A stretch of DNA of 23,183 nucleotides from JAFGGG01 sp964638895 (GCA_964638895.1 CAZWYY010000056.1:1-23183); one strand, 5' to 3'; counted from the first letter of the stretch, positions 7,459-16,094 are shown. Program-made: numbers and translations. Notes: generated by a model from the letters alone, not told the origin.

Positions 7459-8001
7459 TCAGCCGTGAATGATCCGCTCCAGGGCGTCCCGCTCATCCCC
7501 GGCCAGGCTGAGGGAGCGGTCCGCCCGTTCGGGCATGAACCCCTGCCGGTAAAGGCGCCGAAAAAACCTGAGAAGCGGGTTAAAGAAGCCGCGGGTGTTT
7601 ATCAGCACCAGGGGCTTGTCGTGAAACCCCAGCTGCCTGGCGGTGAGGATCTCCAGGATCTCATCCAGGGTGCCGGTTCCCCCGGGCAGGGCGATAAAGG
7701 CCTGGGCCTCCTGTTCCATCAGCTGTTTGCGTTCCTGCATGGTGTGCGTCTGAATGATTTTGTTTGCATCCTCATTGCACCAGCCCCGTTCTCGGAACAA
7801 GGCGGGTATGACACCGGTAACCCTGCCCCCGCCCGCGTGAACCGCCCGAGCCAGGGCGCCCATCAGTCCAGCCTTGCCCCCGCCGTAGACAAGTGTGATA
7901 TTATTTTGCGCCAAAAGCCTGCCCAACCCGGCTGCGGGTGTAAAATACGCACGCGGAATATTGTCACTGGAAGCGCAGAACACGCAAATACTTCTTATCA
8001 T
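7459..8001 (-). CDS. LOG-family nucleoside 5'-monophosphate phosphoribohydrolase
   Basis: A 180-residue Rossmann-fold protein of the LOG (formerly 'lysine decarboxylase') family, which splits AMP or cytokinin monophosphates into free base and ribose 5-phosphate. Family motifs are intact: YGGGKAGLMG (39-48), the substrate-binding ER in MQERK (Arg91) and the catalytic PGGTGTLDE (106-114, Glu114). AAAGGA lies about six bases before ATG 8001. It is the last gene of the minus-strand run and lies convergent to gpgS across about 100 nt. Its product, ribose 5-phosphate, is the substrate of the PRPP synthetase two genes upstream, which suggests a shared nucleotide or base salvage role. Whether cytokinin-like compounds are involved cannot be judged. 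Confidence 0.92.
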   Translation of the reverse strand: MIRSICVFCASSDNIPRAYFTPAAGLGRLLAQNNITLVYGGGKAGLMGALARAVHAGGGRVTGVIPALFRERGWCNEDANKIIQTHTMQERKQLMEQEAQAFIALPGGTGTLDEILEILTARQLGFHDKPLVLINTRGFFNPLLRFFRRLYRQGFMPERADRSLSLAGDERDALERIIHG

Positions 8002-8048
8002 GCGAATCCTTTAATTAGTGGTCTTAATCGTGGACCTACAGGTGCTCC

Positions 8049-8273
8049 CTACTTTTTTTTGCACAGGTCGTTGTAGATCTGTCTGACCTGTGCCATGTAT
8101 TCGGGCGGCGCTTCCACATGCCCCCAGCCCTGCTGAAACTGGTAGATGCCGTCATAGGCCAGATCCTTGTAGCTTCGGATCAGGTGGGGGATGCCTCTTT
8201 CCGTAAGAACGGACTCAAGCAATCGTGCCTCCACCTCATTGTCTAAAATGATCAATCTGGAATCATCGGTCAT
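8049..8273 (-). CDS. Small DUF2007-like protein
   Basis: A 74-residue soluble protein without a signal peptide. The opening (RLIILDNEVEARLLESVLTE, then RGIPHLIRS) resembles DUF2007 'putative signal-transducing' domains, which start with a strand, then a helix containing EA-x-x-L-x-S-x-L, then GIP. AGAGGAAG lies five to six bases before ATG 8273. It sits 12 nt after the PRPP synthetase stop and 47 nt before LOG, so it is almost certainly in the same transcript. Function unknown. Confidence 0.75.
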   Translation of the reverse strand: MTDDSRLIILDNEVEARLLESVLTERGIPHLIRSYKDLAYDGIYQFQQGWGHVEAPPEYMAQVRQIYNDLCKKK

Positions 8274-8285
8274 ACGTATCTTCCT

Positions 8286-9410
8286 CTACTCCGCCTGGGG
8301 AGTATAAAACACCTCGCTTACGGATTTGTTGTAATGCACGCGGTTGATGGCTTTACTCAGGCTATCCGAAAGGCACAGCACCTTTATAAACGGTAACGAC
8401 TTAAACTCCGGGGTCTGGGGAATGCTGTTGGTAACGATTACCCGCTTTAAGGCGTAGTTGTCGTACAGGTCTTGCAAGCGCGCTAGCCCGTCGCCCACGC
8501 AGAGATTATGCGATACGCCGATGTGAACTTCCTCTACAAGCCGCTCCCCGATAAGCTTTTTGCACAGGGCGTAGACCGTGCCTGCGTTGCTGATCATGTC
8601 GTCCAGGATAATGGCGGCTTTTTTGTTCCTGAAGTCGCCGATTATCTCGGAGATAACCACCTTTTCCGGTTCCGGCCTGTACTTGGAGGCGATGGCGCTG
8701 TTGAGATTCATGGCCCGCCCGAAGTGCGTGGCGAATTTGGAGGCGCCCACGTCGGGGGCCACGACGATCACGTCGTCCCTGTTTTTGAAGGCCGAAAACT
8801 CCTCCATGAACAGGGTCAGCGGATCCAGGAAATCCACGTGCATGCTGCCGTAAAAACCCCGGATCTGACCGCAGTGGGGCGCCCAGGAGATAAGCTGGTC
8901 CAGCCCGGCTGTAATACTGAGATCGGCCATCAGTTTGGCGGTTACGGGCTCGCGCCTGAAGGCCGTGGGCTTGTCCTGCCGGGAATAGGCCAGGTAGGGG
9001 AGGATACCGGTTATATGTTTGGCGCCGTGCTCCCTGAAGGCCCGCGCCGCGATCAGGAAGGACATGTAATTTTCATCGATGCAGCCGGGCAGGTTGGGAT
9101 TGAACAGGGCCTGAAACAGGAACACGTCGTAGCCGTTGACGTGATGTTCCAGGCGCACGCAGGCCTCGGAATCTTTGAAGCGCCTGTCTATGCCGCTTAA
9201 ATATAGAATGTCGTCGCTGCTGCCCAGCTCTTTAAGGCGTTTTTGGTATTGATCCACCACCCCCTGCGCCAGGTACTCCCCTGAGGATAATCCGGCGATG
9301 AGCAGCGGTCCGCGCGTCGAGTGCATATGGCGTAGTTGTTCGCGGGCGTAGCTTTCGGGCGTAAAAAACTTTTTTTTATTCCCGGTATTGTTCTGTTTCG
9401 GGGTTTTCAT
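8286..9410 (-). CDS. prs: Ribose-phosphate pyrophosphokinase (PRPP synthetase), divergent
   Basis: A 374-residue two-domain protein with the fold of PRPP synthetases, which transfer pyrophosphate from ATP to ribose 5-phosphate. Recognisable elements are VRLEHHVNGYDVFLFQ, ILPYLAYSRQDK (137-147), REPVTAKLMADL, the His179 region (APHCGQIRGFYG, against DLHxGQIQGFF in classical enzymes), VAPDVGASKFA, and the PRPP/ribose-phosphate-binding loop ILDDMISNAGT (268-278). It is about 50-60 residues longer than E. coli Prs, mostly at the N-terminus. I place the start at ATG 9410 (MKTPKQ), preceded by AAAGG. A TTG at 9518 would add 36 residues and overlap the upstream lipoprotein gene, and looks less likely. 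It belongs to a divergent subclass, and the gene symbol is given for the family only. Confidence 0.88.
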   Translation of the reverse strand: MKTPKQNNTGNKKKFFTPESYAREQLRHMHSTRGPLLIAGLSSGEYLAQGVVDQYQKRLKELGSSDDILYLSGIDRRFKDSEACVRLEHHVNGYDVFLFQALFNPNLPGCIDENYMSFLIAARAFREHGAKHITGILPYLAYSRQDKPTAFRREPVTAKLMADLSITAGLDQLISWAPHCGQIRGFYGSMHVDFLDPLTLFMEEFSAFKNRDDVIVVAPDVGASKFATHFGRAMNLNSAIASKYRPEPEKVVISEIIGDFRNKKAAIILDDMISNAGTVYALCKKLIGERLVEEVHIGVSHNLCVGDGLARLQDLYDNYALKRVIVTNSIPQTPEFKSLPFIKVLCLSDSLSKAINRVHYNKSVSEVFYTPQAE

Positions 9411-9504
9411 ATATACGCTGCCTTTGGTTATAGATATGGGCTCAATCATACCCTGAATCGGCATATTGGGCAATTGCCGCGCAAGAAAAATCGGGGAATA
9501 AAAA

Positions 9505-9894
9505 TCAACGGGCCGCAAACGACAGAACGACCTTGTTCGAGGCGGTTTCCAGGATCAGGTAGGGCATGCTATCATACGCATACACCATTCTGGCCCCGGT
9601 CATACCCTGCAGGCGGTAGTTGTTTGTGCGTACCCGCAGCAGCAGGCCGGGATAGGCGTCCACCGTCAGAGTGTTGTCCCGCCAACGGAAGGCGCAGGCC
9701 GCCGCGTCGTAGGCCAAAAGGCGTTCATAGGGGGCATACAGGTATTTTTGCGCTGTTTCAAACACCCCGGTTTCCCTGTCCGCCTGTCCGCACTGCGTTA
9801 ACAAAAGGCAGCACAACAGCAGCACCAGAGGCCCAGGCCGATAAGACGTTGACTCGGGGCGGTGAACGGCTGTATGCCGAATATGAGATTTCAT
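9505..9894 (-). CDS. Small putative lipoprotein
   Basis: A 129-residue protein with a charged N-terminus, a hydrophobic run (about residues 23-33, LVLLLCCLLLT) and LLTQC, where Cys35 could be lipidated under a loose lipobox because Gln at -1 is unusual. The mature part is a compact, probably beta-rich domain of about 95 residues with no recognised family. I prefer ATG 9894 because GGGG lies eight bases upstream; ATG 9900 would sit against it. The gene is about 24 nt downstream of the DUF4342 gene and in the same direction. Function unknown. Confidence 0.7.
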   Translation of the reverse strand: MKSHIRHTAVHRPESTSYRPGPLVLLLCCLLLTQCGQADRETGVFETAQKYLYAPYERLLAYDAAACAFRWRDNTLTVDAYPGLLLRVRTNNYRLQGMTGARMVYAYDSMPYLILETASNKVVLSFAAR

Positions 9895-9918
9895 AACCAT
9901 TTCCCCGTGTCCGGTGGT

Positions 9919-10227
9919 CTATGTATCGGGGGATTGGTCCGTGTCCTCCGGTTTTTGCTCCTGCTCGGGTTCCTGCTTACCGGCTTCCCTTTTTATGATC
10001 TCAATCTTGAAATCCATGGTCAGGGCGGCCAGGGCCCCCACCGCGGCCAGTACGGGCGCCAGGGCCGCCCCCACCACGCCTATGGTCAGCGGGATCTCAA
10101 GCATTACCCTGCCCTCCGCGTTTTTAATGATGATCTTGCGGATATTACCCTGGTGTACGATTTCTTTCACCTTTTTCAGCAGCTCCTCACCCCTTACCTT
10201 AATCTCCTCGCCGATGTTTTTTTGCAT
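9919..10227 (-). CDS. DUF4342-domain protein
   Basis: A 102-residue protein. Residues 1-80 match the DUF4342 pattern: EEIKVRGEELLKKVKEIVHQGN, then a strand RKIIIKNAEG, then EIPLTIGVVGAALAPVLAAV, a hydrophobic glycine/alanine-rich segment (about residues 46-68) that could insert into or associate with the membrane. The tail (81-102) is acidic and glutamine-rich. A strong ribosome binding site, AAAGGAGTT, lies six bases before ATG 10227. It is the first gene of the five-gene minus-strand run. DUF4342 proteins have no established function. Confidence 0.85.
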   Translation of the reverse strand: MQKNIGEEIKVRGEELLKKVKEIVHQGNIRKIIIKNAEGRVMLEIPLTIGVVGAALAPVLAAVGALAALTMDFKIEIIKREAGKQEPEQEQKPEDTDQSPDT

Positions 10228-10256
10228 GTTACAACTCCTTTACCACTGCTTTTTAA

Positions 10257-10285
10257 AGTGTAAATAAAAAATAGCCGGTCATCAA
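10257..10285 (-). promoter_or_regulatory. Candidate promoter of the DUF4342-lipoprotein-prs-LOG run
   Basis: On the minus strand, TTGATG (10280-10285), a 17-nt spacer and TACACT (10257-10262) precede a leader of about 23 nt carrying the strong AAAGGAGTT ribosome binding site. This is the most convincing promoter for the five-gene run; I saw no better one inside it. Confidence 0.45.
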
Positions 10286-10400
10286 GAAAAAATAGTGATA
10301 TATTTTAATAAGCCTTTTTCAAATAATTTTATATATTAAATACGTATGCTTTGGCCTCCGCCGGGGGTTCATCGCGGTTTACTTGCACTAAACCGGTTTT

Positions 10401-10429
10401 TTGGGTATGCTTGGGGCGACAGCTATAGT
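10401..10429 (+). promoter_or_regulatory. Candidate promoter of the activase-like gene
   Basis: TTGGGT (10401-10406), 17 nt, TATAGT (10424-10429). The predicted start is near 10436, about 30 nt before ATG 10466. GCGGGG follows at a workable distance from that ATG. This supports the start at 10466 over the upstream in-frame ATG at 10346, whose 40 extra residues do not resemble the family. Confidence 0.4.
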
Positions 10430-10465
10430 ATATTTAAAAAAGTCTATAAAAATTGCGGGGTATGT

Positions 10466-13400
10466 ATGAAGGATATAGAAAAAAGTAATTCGGCATTCGG
10501 GATATGTTTGGGCGCATCCACGATCAGCGCCGTTAAAATCAAATCCACAAACGGAACATCCAAGGTAACGGTGGAACAGGTGGTACGCCGGGCGCATGAG
10601 GGTAATCCAAAGGCGGTTTTCAAACAGATCGTCGGTGAGCTTTGCATAAACGGTGATACACCCGTGCTGGTGACGGGACGTAAGTTTCGGAATTTCATGC
10701 GCCTGCCCAGTATTACGGAACCGGAAGCCACCGAGCACGCACTGGAATACATAAACGACAATGGGAATGCGGCGTATGACGCGCTTGTGTCAGCGGGCGG
10801 CGAAACATTTATGGTCTATGCCCTGAACCATGAGCACAAGATCAGCGACATTTCCACGGGCAACAAATGCGCTTCCGGAACCGGCGAGTTCTTTTTGCAG
10901 CAGATCAGGCGCATGAACCTGGATGTGGAGAAGGCCGCGGACCTGGCCCTGCAGGGCAGACCCTACGCGGTAAGCGGGCGCTGCTCCGTATTCTGTAAAT
11001 CGGACTGTACGCACGCGCTGAACAAAGGTGAGTCCATTCCCAATGTAACCGCGGGCCTGTGCGAAATGATCGCCCAAAAAATAATGGAGATACTGGGCAG
11101 GGTGCCGCATAAGCGCGTACTGCTTATCGGCGGAACGGCCCTGAACAAAGCGGTAACCGGATATCTTAAAAAAGAGATACAACACCTGGAAATTCCCAAA
11201 GAGGCCCCGTATTTTGAGGCTTTGGGCGCGGCCCTGGTGGCTCTGAAACAGGGCAAGCCCCTCCCAAGGCAGGTTTTCCACACTGAAAAATCAAGTTTTT
11301 CATTTTTGCCGCCTCTTAAAGAGTTCAGATCGCTGGTTACCTTTAAAACCCTTGAGTACGGGCAGGCCGCGGCCGGGGAACGCTGCATCGTGGGCCTGGA
11401 TGTGGGCTCAACCACCACCAAGGCGGTGGTCATGCGTCTAAAAGATCATGCCCTGCTGGCCTCGGTCTACCTGCGTACCAATGGCAACCCCATAGAGGCC
11501 TCCCGCGCGTGTTTCAATACGCTTTTAAAGGAGCTGGACGGAACGGCCATAGACGTTATCGGCCTGGGGGTCACGGGTTCGGGGCGCCAGATCGTGGGGC
11601 TTTATACGCTGACCGAGGGTATCATCAACGAAATAATCGCCCACGCGGCCGCGGCCGTGTATTTTGATCCGCAGGTGGATACGATCTTCGAGATCGGCGG
11701 ACAGGACGCCAAATACACCTATATTACCAATTCCGTGGCCGCGGATTACGCCATGAACCAGGCCTGTTCCGCGGGTACCGGGTCCTTTCTGGAGGAGGCG
11801 GCGTATGAGTCGCTGGGGGTGAAGATGACGGATATTGCCGGGGCGGCGCTCAAGGCCGGTTCTCCCCCGAACTTCAACGATCAGTGTGCGGCTTTTATCT
11901 CTTCGGACATTAAAAACGCCACGCACGAGGGCATCAGCCAGGAGGATATCCTGGCCGGGCTGGTGTATTCGATCTGCTTTAATTACAACAACAGGGTCAA
12001 GGGCAATAGGCCCGTGGGCAAAAAGATCTTCATGCAGGGCGGCGTGTGTTACAACAAGGCCGTGCCCCTGGCCATGGCGGGGATCCTGCAGAAACCCATA
12101 GTGGTGCCGCCGGAACCCGGCCTGATGGGCGCGTTCGGCGTGGCCCTGGAATTGGAGAAACGCCTTGAGTTGGGGCTCCTTAAGGAAACGTGCTTTGAAC
12201 TGAATGATATCGTAAAGCGCGAGATCACGCATGAGAAATCTTTTGTGTGCACGGGAGGCAAGGAGCGCTGTGATCTGAAATGCCGTATAAACCGCGTACG
12301 CATCGGTGAGAAGGTTTTTCCCTTCGGCGGGCTGTGTAACCGCTACTACAACCTGCGTTTCAAACATGAGGTGAACGACAACGAGCTCGATTACGTGCAG
12401 GTAAGAAACAGGCTGATGTTCGAAAAATACGCTCCGGTGCGGGCGGTAAAGCCGAACGCTCTGCGCATCGGACTCAACACCTCGTTTTTTACCCTTACGC
12501 TTTTCCCGCTGTATTACAATTTCTTTTCCGCATTGGGTTGCCGGGTCGTTCTGCCCGACAGGGTGGAGGAGGAAGCCGCCGGGCGCATGGTTGCCTCCAT
12601 GTGTTACCCGGCCGAGCTTTCGGTGGGGTTTTTTGAAAACCTGATCAAGAAGCGCATAGATTATGTTTTTATTCCCTTTGTAAAAGAGATATTCGTGCCC
12701 GGGGGAACGAACAAGGCGGATTTTTGTGCTACCTGCGGGTTCAGCAGGGGTGAGGCCTTTGTCTTGCGCCAGGCCTTCAGCCGGCACAGGATTGCGCAGA
12801 AGATTCTGGCGCCGTATTTGAATTTACGCAAGGGTTACAGGGAGGCCGAGCCGCAGTTCATTTCAACGGCCCTTGGGCTGGGATTCAACCGGGACAAAGC
12901 GAAAAAGGCGTTTGACCTGGCCCTGCGCGCGCAACTGGATTTCGAGGCCGAGTGCCGGACCATGGGGAGAAAAGTATTGCAGAAACTTGAGCAGGATGGC
13001 AATAGGACCGCGATCGTGCTGTTCGGCAGGCCCTATAACGCGTATGCCGCTGAGGCCAACAAGGGCATTCCCAAGAAATTTACCAGCAGGGGTTACCTGA
13101 TCATCCCGTTTGATATGCTGGCCTACGAGGACGAGCCCCTTTCCACCGACTATGCGGGTTATATGCATTGGGAAACGGGCCAGCGTATCTTGAAGGCGGC
13201 GGGCATTGTGAAAAGGCACGCCCGCCTTTTCGGTGTGTTTATTACCAATTTCCTTTGTGCTCCGGACTCGTTCCTGGTGCCGTACTTCAGGCGGATCATG
13301 GAACACAAGCCGAGCCTCACGCTTGAGCTTGACGCGCATACCGCGGACGCGGGCATTAATACACGCATCGACGCCTTTCTGGATATTGTGCATAATTACC

Positions 13401-14809
13401 GCACCATCGGGCCGCGGCCGCTTGGCCTTCCTGCTGCGCAAATACCGGCCATGGTACGCTTTGAAAACCATGGTGTATATTATATGGATTCCGCGGGAAG
13501 GCGCCGCAAACTCACCGATCCGGCGGTCAAACTGATTATTCCCGCGGCGGGTTATTTCGGCAACAGGATGCTGGCCGCGGTATTCAGAAGCATGGGCATA
13601 AACGCCCACGCCCTGCCCATGGCCGACACCGAAGTCATGCGGTTGGGGCGAAGCGCCACCACGGGCAAGGAATGCCTGCCGCTTATCGTGTGCCTTGGGT
13701 CTCTGCTCAAATACCTTGCCTATCGTCCGCCGGAGCAGTCGGACGAGAAACTCATGCTGTTCATTCCGAAATCCGCCGGCCACTGCCGCCTGGGGCAGTA
13801 CCATATTTTCATGTCACAATATATTAAAGAGAACGGGTTAAAGGACGTAGCGCTTCTTGATCTGAGCATGGATAATAATTTTGCCGGGGTGGGTCCGGTT
13901 ACCCTGTTCAGGGCCTGGCGGGGGATCGTTATCGCCGATGTTGTGGAGGATATCGAATGCAGCCTGCGCGCCCTGGCTGTCGATCCGCAGCAGGCTGTGA
14001 AGGTTTTAAGGGAGGAGGCCAACAAGATCTGCGCGATCCTTGAGGGAAAGCTAAAAAAGGGGCTTTATCGCCTGCTCACCGGCACCGCACGGCGTCTTAA
14101 AGCCATACCTTTGAGACAACCGCTTGACAAGACCGCGCGGGTGGCGGTAACCGGGGAGTTTTTTGTGCGGCGCGATCATTTTTCAAATCTGAATATCGCG
14201 CATAGGCTTGCGGAAAAGGGTTTCGCGGTTTCTATCGCCTCCCTGGCCGAGGTAATGTACTATGTGAACTTTAAAATGAAAAAAGGTATAGTCAATCCCG
14301 AACACACCCTGTTCGACCGCCTGGCGCTGTTCATCTCCGGCATAACCCAACGGCACACCGAAAGAAAGATCAAGCAGATACTTTCCTCTTCAGGCCTTTA
14401 CAATATGGAGCTTCTGGATGTGGAGGACATGATCCGTTATTCCGAACATCTTATCCCCCATGAATTGGATGGTGAGCCCTGCCTGATCTCCGGGCTTACC
14501 ATGCGTGATTCCCTTACCAGGTATTCGGGGATTGTAAACGTGGGACCCTTCGGCTGTATGCAATGCCGCTTCGGTGACGCGGTTACCATACCACAGGCCG
14601 ATGTGGCGGGTAAGAAGCGTGTGTTCCAAGGCTTGGGCGAGGAACTCCGCCTGGACGGTTTTGCGGACTGTGAGCGAATCCCCTATCTTTCGATCGAGTC
14701 GGACGGCAACCCGTATCCGCAGTTACTGGAAGCGCGTTTCGAAAGCTTCTGCCTGGCGGCCGCCCGTGCGGCCCGCAAGACCGGCAGGCAGGCCGTTTCC
14801 CGGGCATAG
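10466..14809 (+). CDS. Giant BcrA/BadF-type acyl-CoA dehydratase activase-like protein
   Basis: A 1447-residue cytoplasmic protein of the activase-related family. It has two ASKHA ATPase modules in tandem: the first from GICLGAS (about 12) with SAGGETF (about 108) and CASGTGEF (Cys135), the second from CIVGLDVGSTTTKAVVM (307) with IFEIGGQDAKY (407), CSAGTGSFLEEA (Cys434) and DQCAAF (Cys474). Cys135, Cys434 and Cys474 match positions that hold a [4Fe-4S] cluster in classical activases. A DUF2229-type domain follows from about 666, then a region resembling the HgdB-type dehydratase subunit, ending with PFGCMQC (Cys1364) and IPYLSIESDG. Classical activases use ATP to drive one electron into 2-hydroxyacyl-CoA dehydratases or benzoyl-CoA reductases. 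The role of these large fused versions is not established. It is monocistronic here, with no dehydratase, CoA-transferase or ferredoxin gene nearby. An oxygen-sensitive, anaerobic function is inferred. Confidence 0.9.
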   Translation: MKDIEKSNSAFGICLGASTISAVKIKSTNGTSKVTVEQVVRRAHEGNPKAVFKQIVGELCINGDTPVLVTGRKFRNFMRLPSITEPEATEHALEYINDNGNAAYDALVSAGGETFMVYALNHEHKISDISTGNKCASGTGEFFLQQIRRMNLDVEKAADLALQGRPYAVSGRCSVFCKSDCTHALNKGESIPNVTAGLCEMIAQKIMEILGRVPHKRVLLIGGTALNKAVTGYLKKEIQHLEIPKEAPYFEALGAALVALKQGKPLPRQVFHTEKSSFSFLPPLKEFRSLVTFKTLEYGQAAAGERCIVGLDVGSTTTKAVVMRLKDHALLASVYLRTNGNPIEASRACFNTLLKELDGTAIDVIGLGVTGSGRQIVGLYTLTEGIINEIIAHAAAAVYFDPQVDTIFEIGGQDAKYTYITNSVAADYAMNQACSAGTGSFLEEAAYESLGVKMTDIAGAALKAGSPPNFNDQCAAFISSDIKNATHEGISQEDILAGLVYSICFNYNNRVKGNRPVGKKIFMQGGVCYNKAVPLAMAGILQKPIVVPPEPGLMGAFGVALELEKRLELGLLKETCFELNDIVKREITHEKSFVCTGGKERCDLKCRINRVRIGEKVFPFGGLCNRYYNLRFKHEVNDNELDYVQVRNRLMFEKYAPVRAVKPNALRIGLNTSFFTLTLFPLYYNFFSALGCRVVLPDRVEEEAAGRMVASMCYPAELSVGFFENLIKKRIDYVFIPFVKEIFVPGGTNKADFCATCGFSRGEAFVLRQAFSRHRIAQKILAPYLNLRKGYREAEPQFISTALGLGFNRDKAKKAFDLALRAQLDFEAECRTMGRKVLQKLEQDGNRTAIVLFGRPYNAYAAEANKGIPKKFTSRGYLIIPFDMLAYEDEPLSTDYAGYMHWETGQRILKAAGIVKRHARLFGVFITNFLCAPDSFLVPYFRRIMEHKPSLTLELDAHTADAGINTRIDAFLDIVHNYRTIGPRPLGLPAAQIPAMVRFENHGVYYMDSAGRRRKLTDPAVKLIIPAAGYFGNRMLAAVFRSMGINAHALPMADTEVMRLGRSATTGKECLPLIVCLGSLLKYLAYRPPEQSDEKLMLFIPKSAGHCRLGQYHIFMSQYIKENGLKDVALLDLSMDNNFAGVGPVTLFRAWRGIVIADVVEDIECSLRALAVDPQQAVKVLREEANKICAILEGKLKKGLYRLLTGTARRLKAIPLRQPLDKTARVAVTGEFFVRRDHFSNLNIAHRLAEKGFAVSIASLAEVMYYVNFKMKKGIVNPEHTLFDRLALFISGITQRHTERKIKQILSSSGLYNMELLDVEDMIRYSEHLIPHELDGEPCLISGLTMRDSLTRYSGIVNVGPFGCMQCRFGDAVTIPQADVAGKKRVFQGLGEELRLDGFADCERIPYLSIESDGNPYPQLLEARFESFCLAAARAARKTGRQAVSRA

Positions 14810-14868
14810 CTGTACTCCTATGTCGGCTCAGGCTGGGAATGAGACTCGCCGGGGCAAAAAAATATGTG

Positions 14869-14897
14869 TTGCATTTTTCAACCGTATTCAGTATTTT
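14869..14897 (+). promoter_or_regulatory. Candidate promoter, nearly leaderless
   Basis: TTGCAT (14869-14874), a 17-nt spacer and TATTTT (14892-14897). The predicted start is near 14904, six bases before ATG 14910. The sequence in between is AT-only, with no Shine-Dalgarno sequence. Confidence 0.35.
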
Positions 14898-14909
14898 TTA
14901 AATAATATT

Positions 14910-16058
14910 ATGGATACAAAACAGAAGCAAAGACTCCGCGCTATAAAACAAATCGAGCAGAAAAAACTTAATTTAAAGGATGCGGCCCTGGCCATGGGCG
15001 TCAGCTACCGCCAGGCCAGAAGAATATACAAAGCCTATAGGCTTAAGGGAGAGGCAAGCCTCATCCACGGACTGGTGGGCCGGGCGTCGAACCGCAGATT
15101 GGACGGCGATTTTCGCGCGCTTATCCTGAAATACTATCGTGAGTACTTCGCGGATTTTGGACCCTCGCTGGCCATGAAGGGTCTGCGCTGCATGGGCTAT
15201 AACATAAATCGGGAAACCTTTCGCCGCTGGCTTTTGGAAGAGAAATTATGGAAGATTACCGGTAAAGGCAAACACAGAAAGCGAACAGCGGGTAGAGGAA
15301 AAAAAATATATTTCGGGCAGAAGCTGCACCTGGTAAGCTGCAGTTATCGGCCGGCGGACCGGCCGGAAAATACACTTTCCCTGCTGCTTATCATCGACGA
15401 TCTTACCAAGATACGCCTGTGCCATGTCGGGGATGATGATGAAACACATATCATGCGGATATTACGAAGGTGGATCGAGCGCTACGGTATTCCCCGCAAT
15501 GTGTTATGCGATCTGCAGGGCGCCAAAAAAAAGACAAACGGTCTAAAACCCTACGGACCGCTTAAAACAAACGCAAGCAGGTCCGCGTTCGCCCGTGCCT
15601 GTAAGAGGTTGAAGATTGAAATCCAACAGGCTAATTCGGGCGAGTTGGAGAAACACCTGCGCTGGTGTTATGAGATATACCGGGATTTTGTGCAGGCTGA
15701 ATTAAAGGAAACGGGCTCGGGTTCCATCCAAACCATTAAGGCGCGGCTGCAGAAGAAAATGGATAAGAAATTCAATAATGCCACCTTTGCTCGTAGCTAT
15801 AGAGGCAAAGATTATCATATTAAGCTTAAACCCAATATGGATCTGAACACAATATTCTGTTATGAATACAGGCGGCCCGTATCCAAGGAGCGGATGGTGG
15901 AGCATGACGGCAGGATGTTTTTTATTTCAGAACAGAACGAGCCGCTTATCCAACCGCCTGATATGGAAGTTAAACTGACGGAATGGCTGGACGGGTCCGT
16001 TCATATCTATTACAAAAACAAAGAGCTGCAAATACAGGAACTTAACGCAAAAAATTAA
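14910..16058 (+). CDS. ISNCY-type transposase-derived protein A, catalytic residues missing
   Basis: A 382-residue protein with the layout of ISNCY-type DDE transposases. It has an N-terminal helix-turn-helix (about residues 17-45, LNLKDAALAMGVSYRQARRIY), GLVGRASNR (about 56-64), FGPSLAMKGL with INRETFRRWLLEEKLW (about 85-111), an RNase H-like core (about 135-290), and the small C-terminal beta domain (WLDGSVHIYYKNKELQIQEL). In my approximate alignment to the family the first catalytic Asp is Val142, the second Asp is kept (Asp201), and the Glu position is Arg251, so transposition activity is not expected. The frame is intact, with no flanking terminal inverted repeats or target duplication seen. 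The frame stays open upstream to 14574 inside the activase gene, but ATG 14910 fits the family start. It is followed 58 nt later by a paralogue. Confidence 0.82.
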   Translation: MDTKQKQRLRAIKQIEQKKLNLKDAALAMGVSYRQARRIYKAYRLKGEASLIHGLVGRASNRRLDGDFRALILKYYREYFADFGPSLAMKGLRCMGYNINRETFRRWLLEEKLWKITGKGKHRKRTAGRGKKIYFGQKLHLVSCSYRPADRPENTLSLLLIIDDLTKIRLCHVGDDDETHIMRILRRWIERYGIPRNVLCDLQGAKKKTNGLKPYGPLKTNASRSAFARACKRLKIEIQQANSGELEKHLRWCYEIYRDFVQAELKETGSGSIQTIKARLQKKMDKKFNNATFARSYRGKDYHIKLKPNMDLNTIFCYEYRRPVSKERMVEHDGRMFFISEQNEPLIQPPDMEVKLTEWLDGSVHIYYKNKELQIQELNAKN

Positions 16059-16094
16059 AAAAAATTCGCCAATGTAAAAGTGAAAATTCATTTT

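Noticed and set aside
8508..9200. Long open frame on the plus strand opposite the PRPP synthetase
   Set aside because: It is a frame shadow: low-complexity Gly/His/Val-rich translation with no motifs, fully covered by a recognised gene on the other strand.
9411..9518. TTG start at 9518 for the PRPP synthetase
   Set aside because: It would overlap the upstream lipoprotein gene by 14 nt, and the added 36 residues look like translated leader. AAAGG precedes ATG 9410.
10346..10465. N-terminal extension of the activase-like gene from ATG 10346, itself placed about 9 nt after a TATATT box
   Set aside because: The 40 extra residues have no family resemblance, while ATG 10466 has GCGGGG upstream, starts just before the conserved ATPase motif, and follows a 17-nt-spaced promoter.
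11525..12787. Long open frame on the minus strand opposite the activase gene
   Set aside because: The translation has no recognisable domain and mirrors the GC-rich codon pattern of the activase gene.
14574..14909. Open frame extending the first transposase-like gene back into the activase gene
   Set aside because: It overlaps a highly conserved coding sequence in another frame, and the HTH of the family begins right after ATG 14910.
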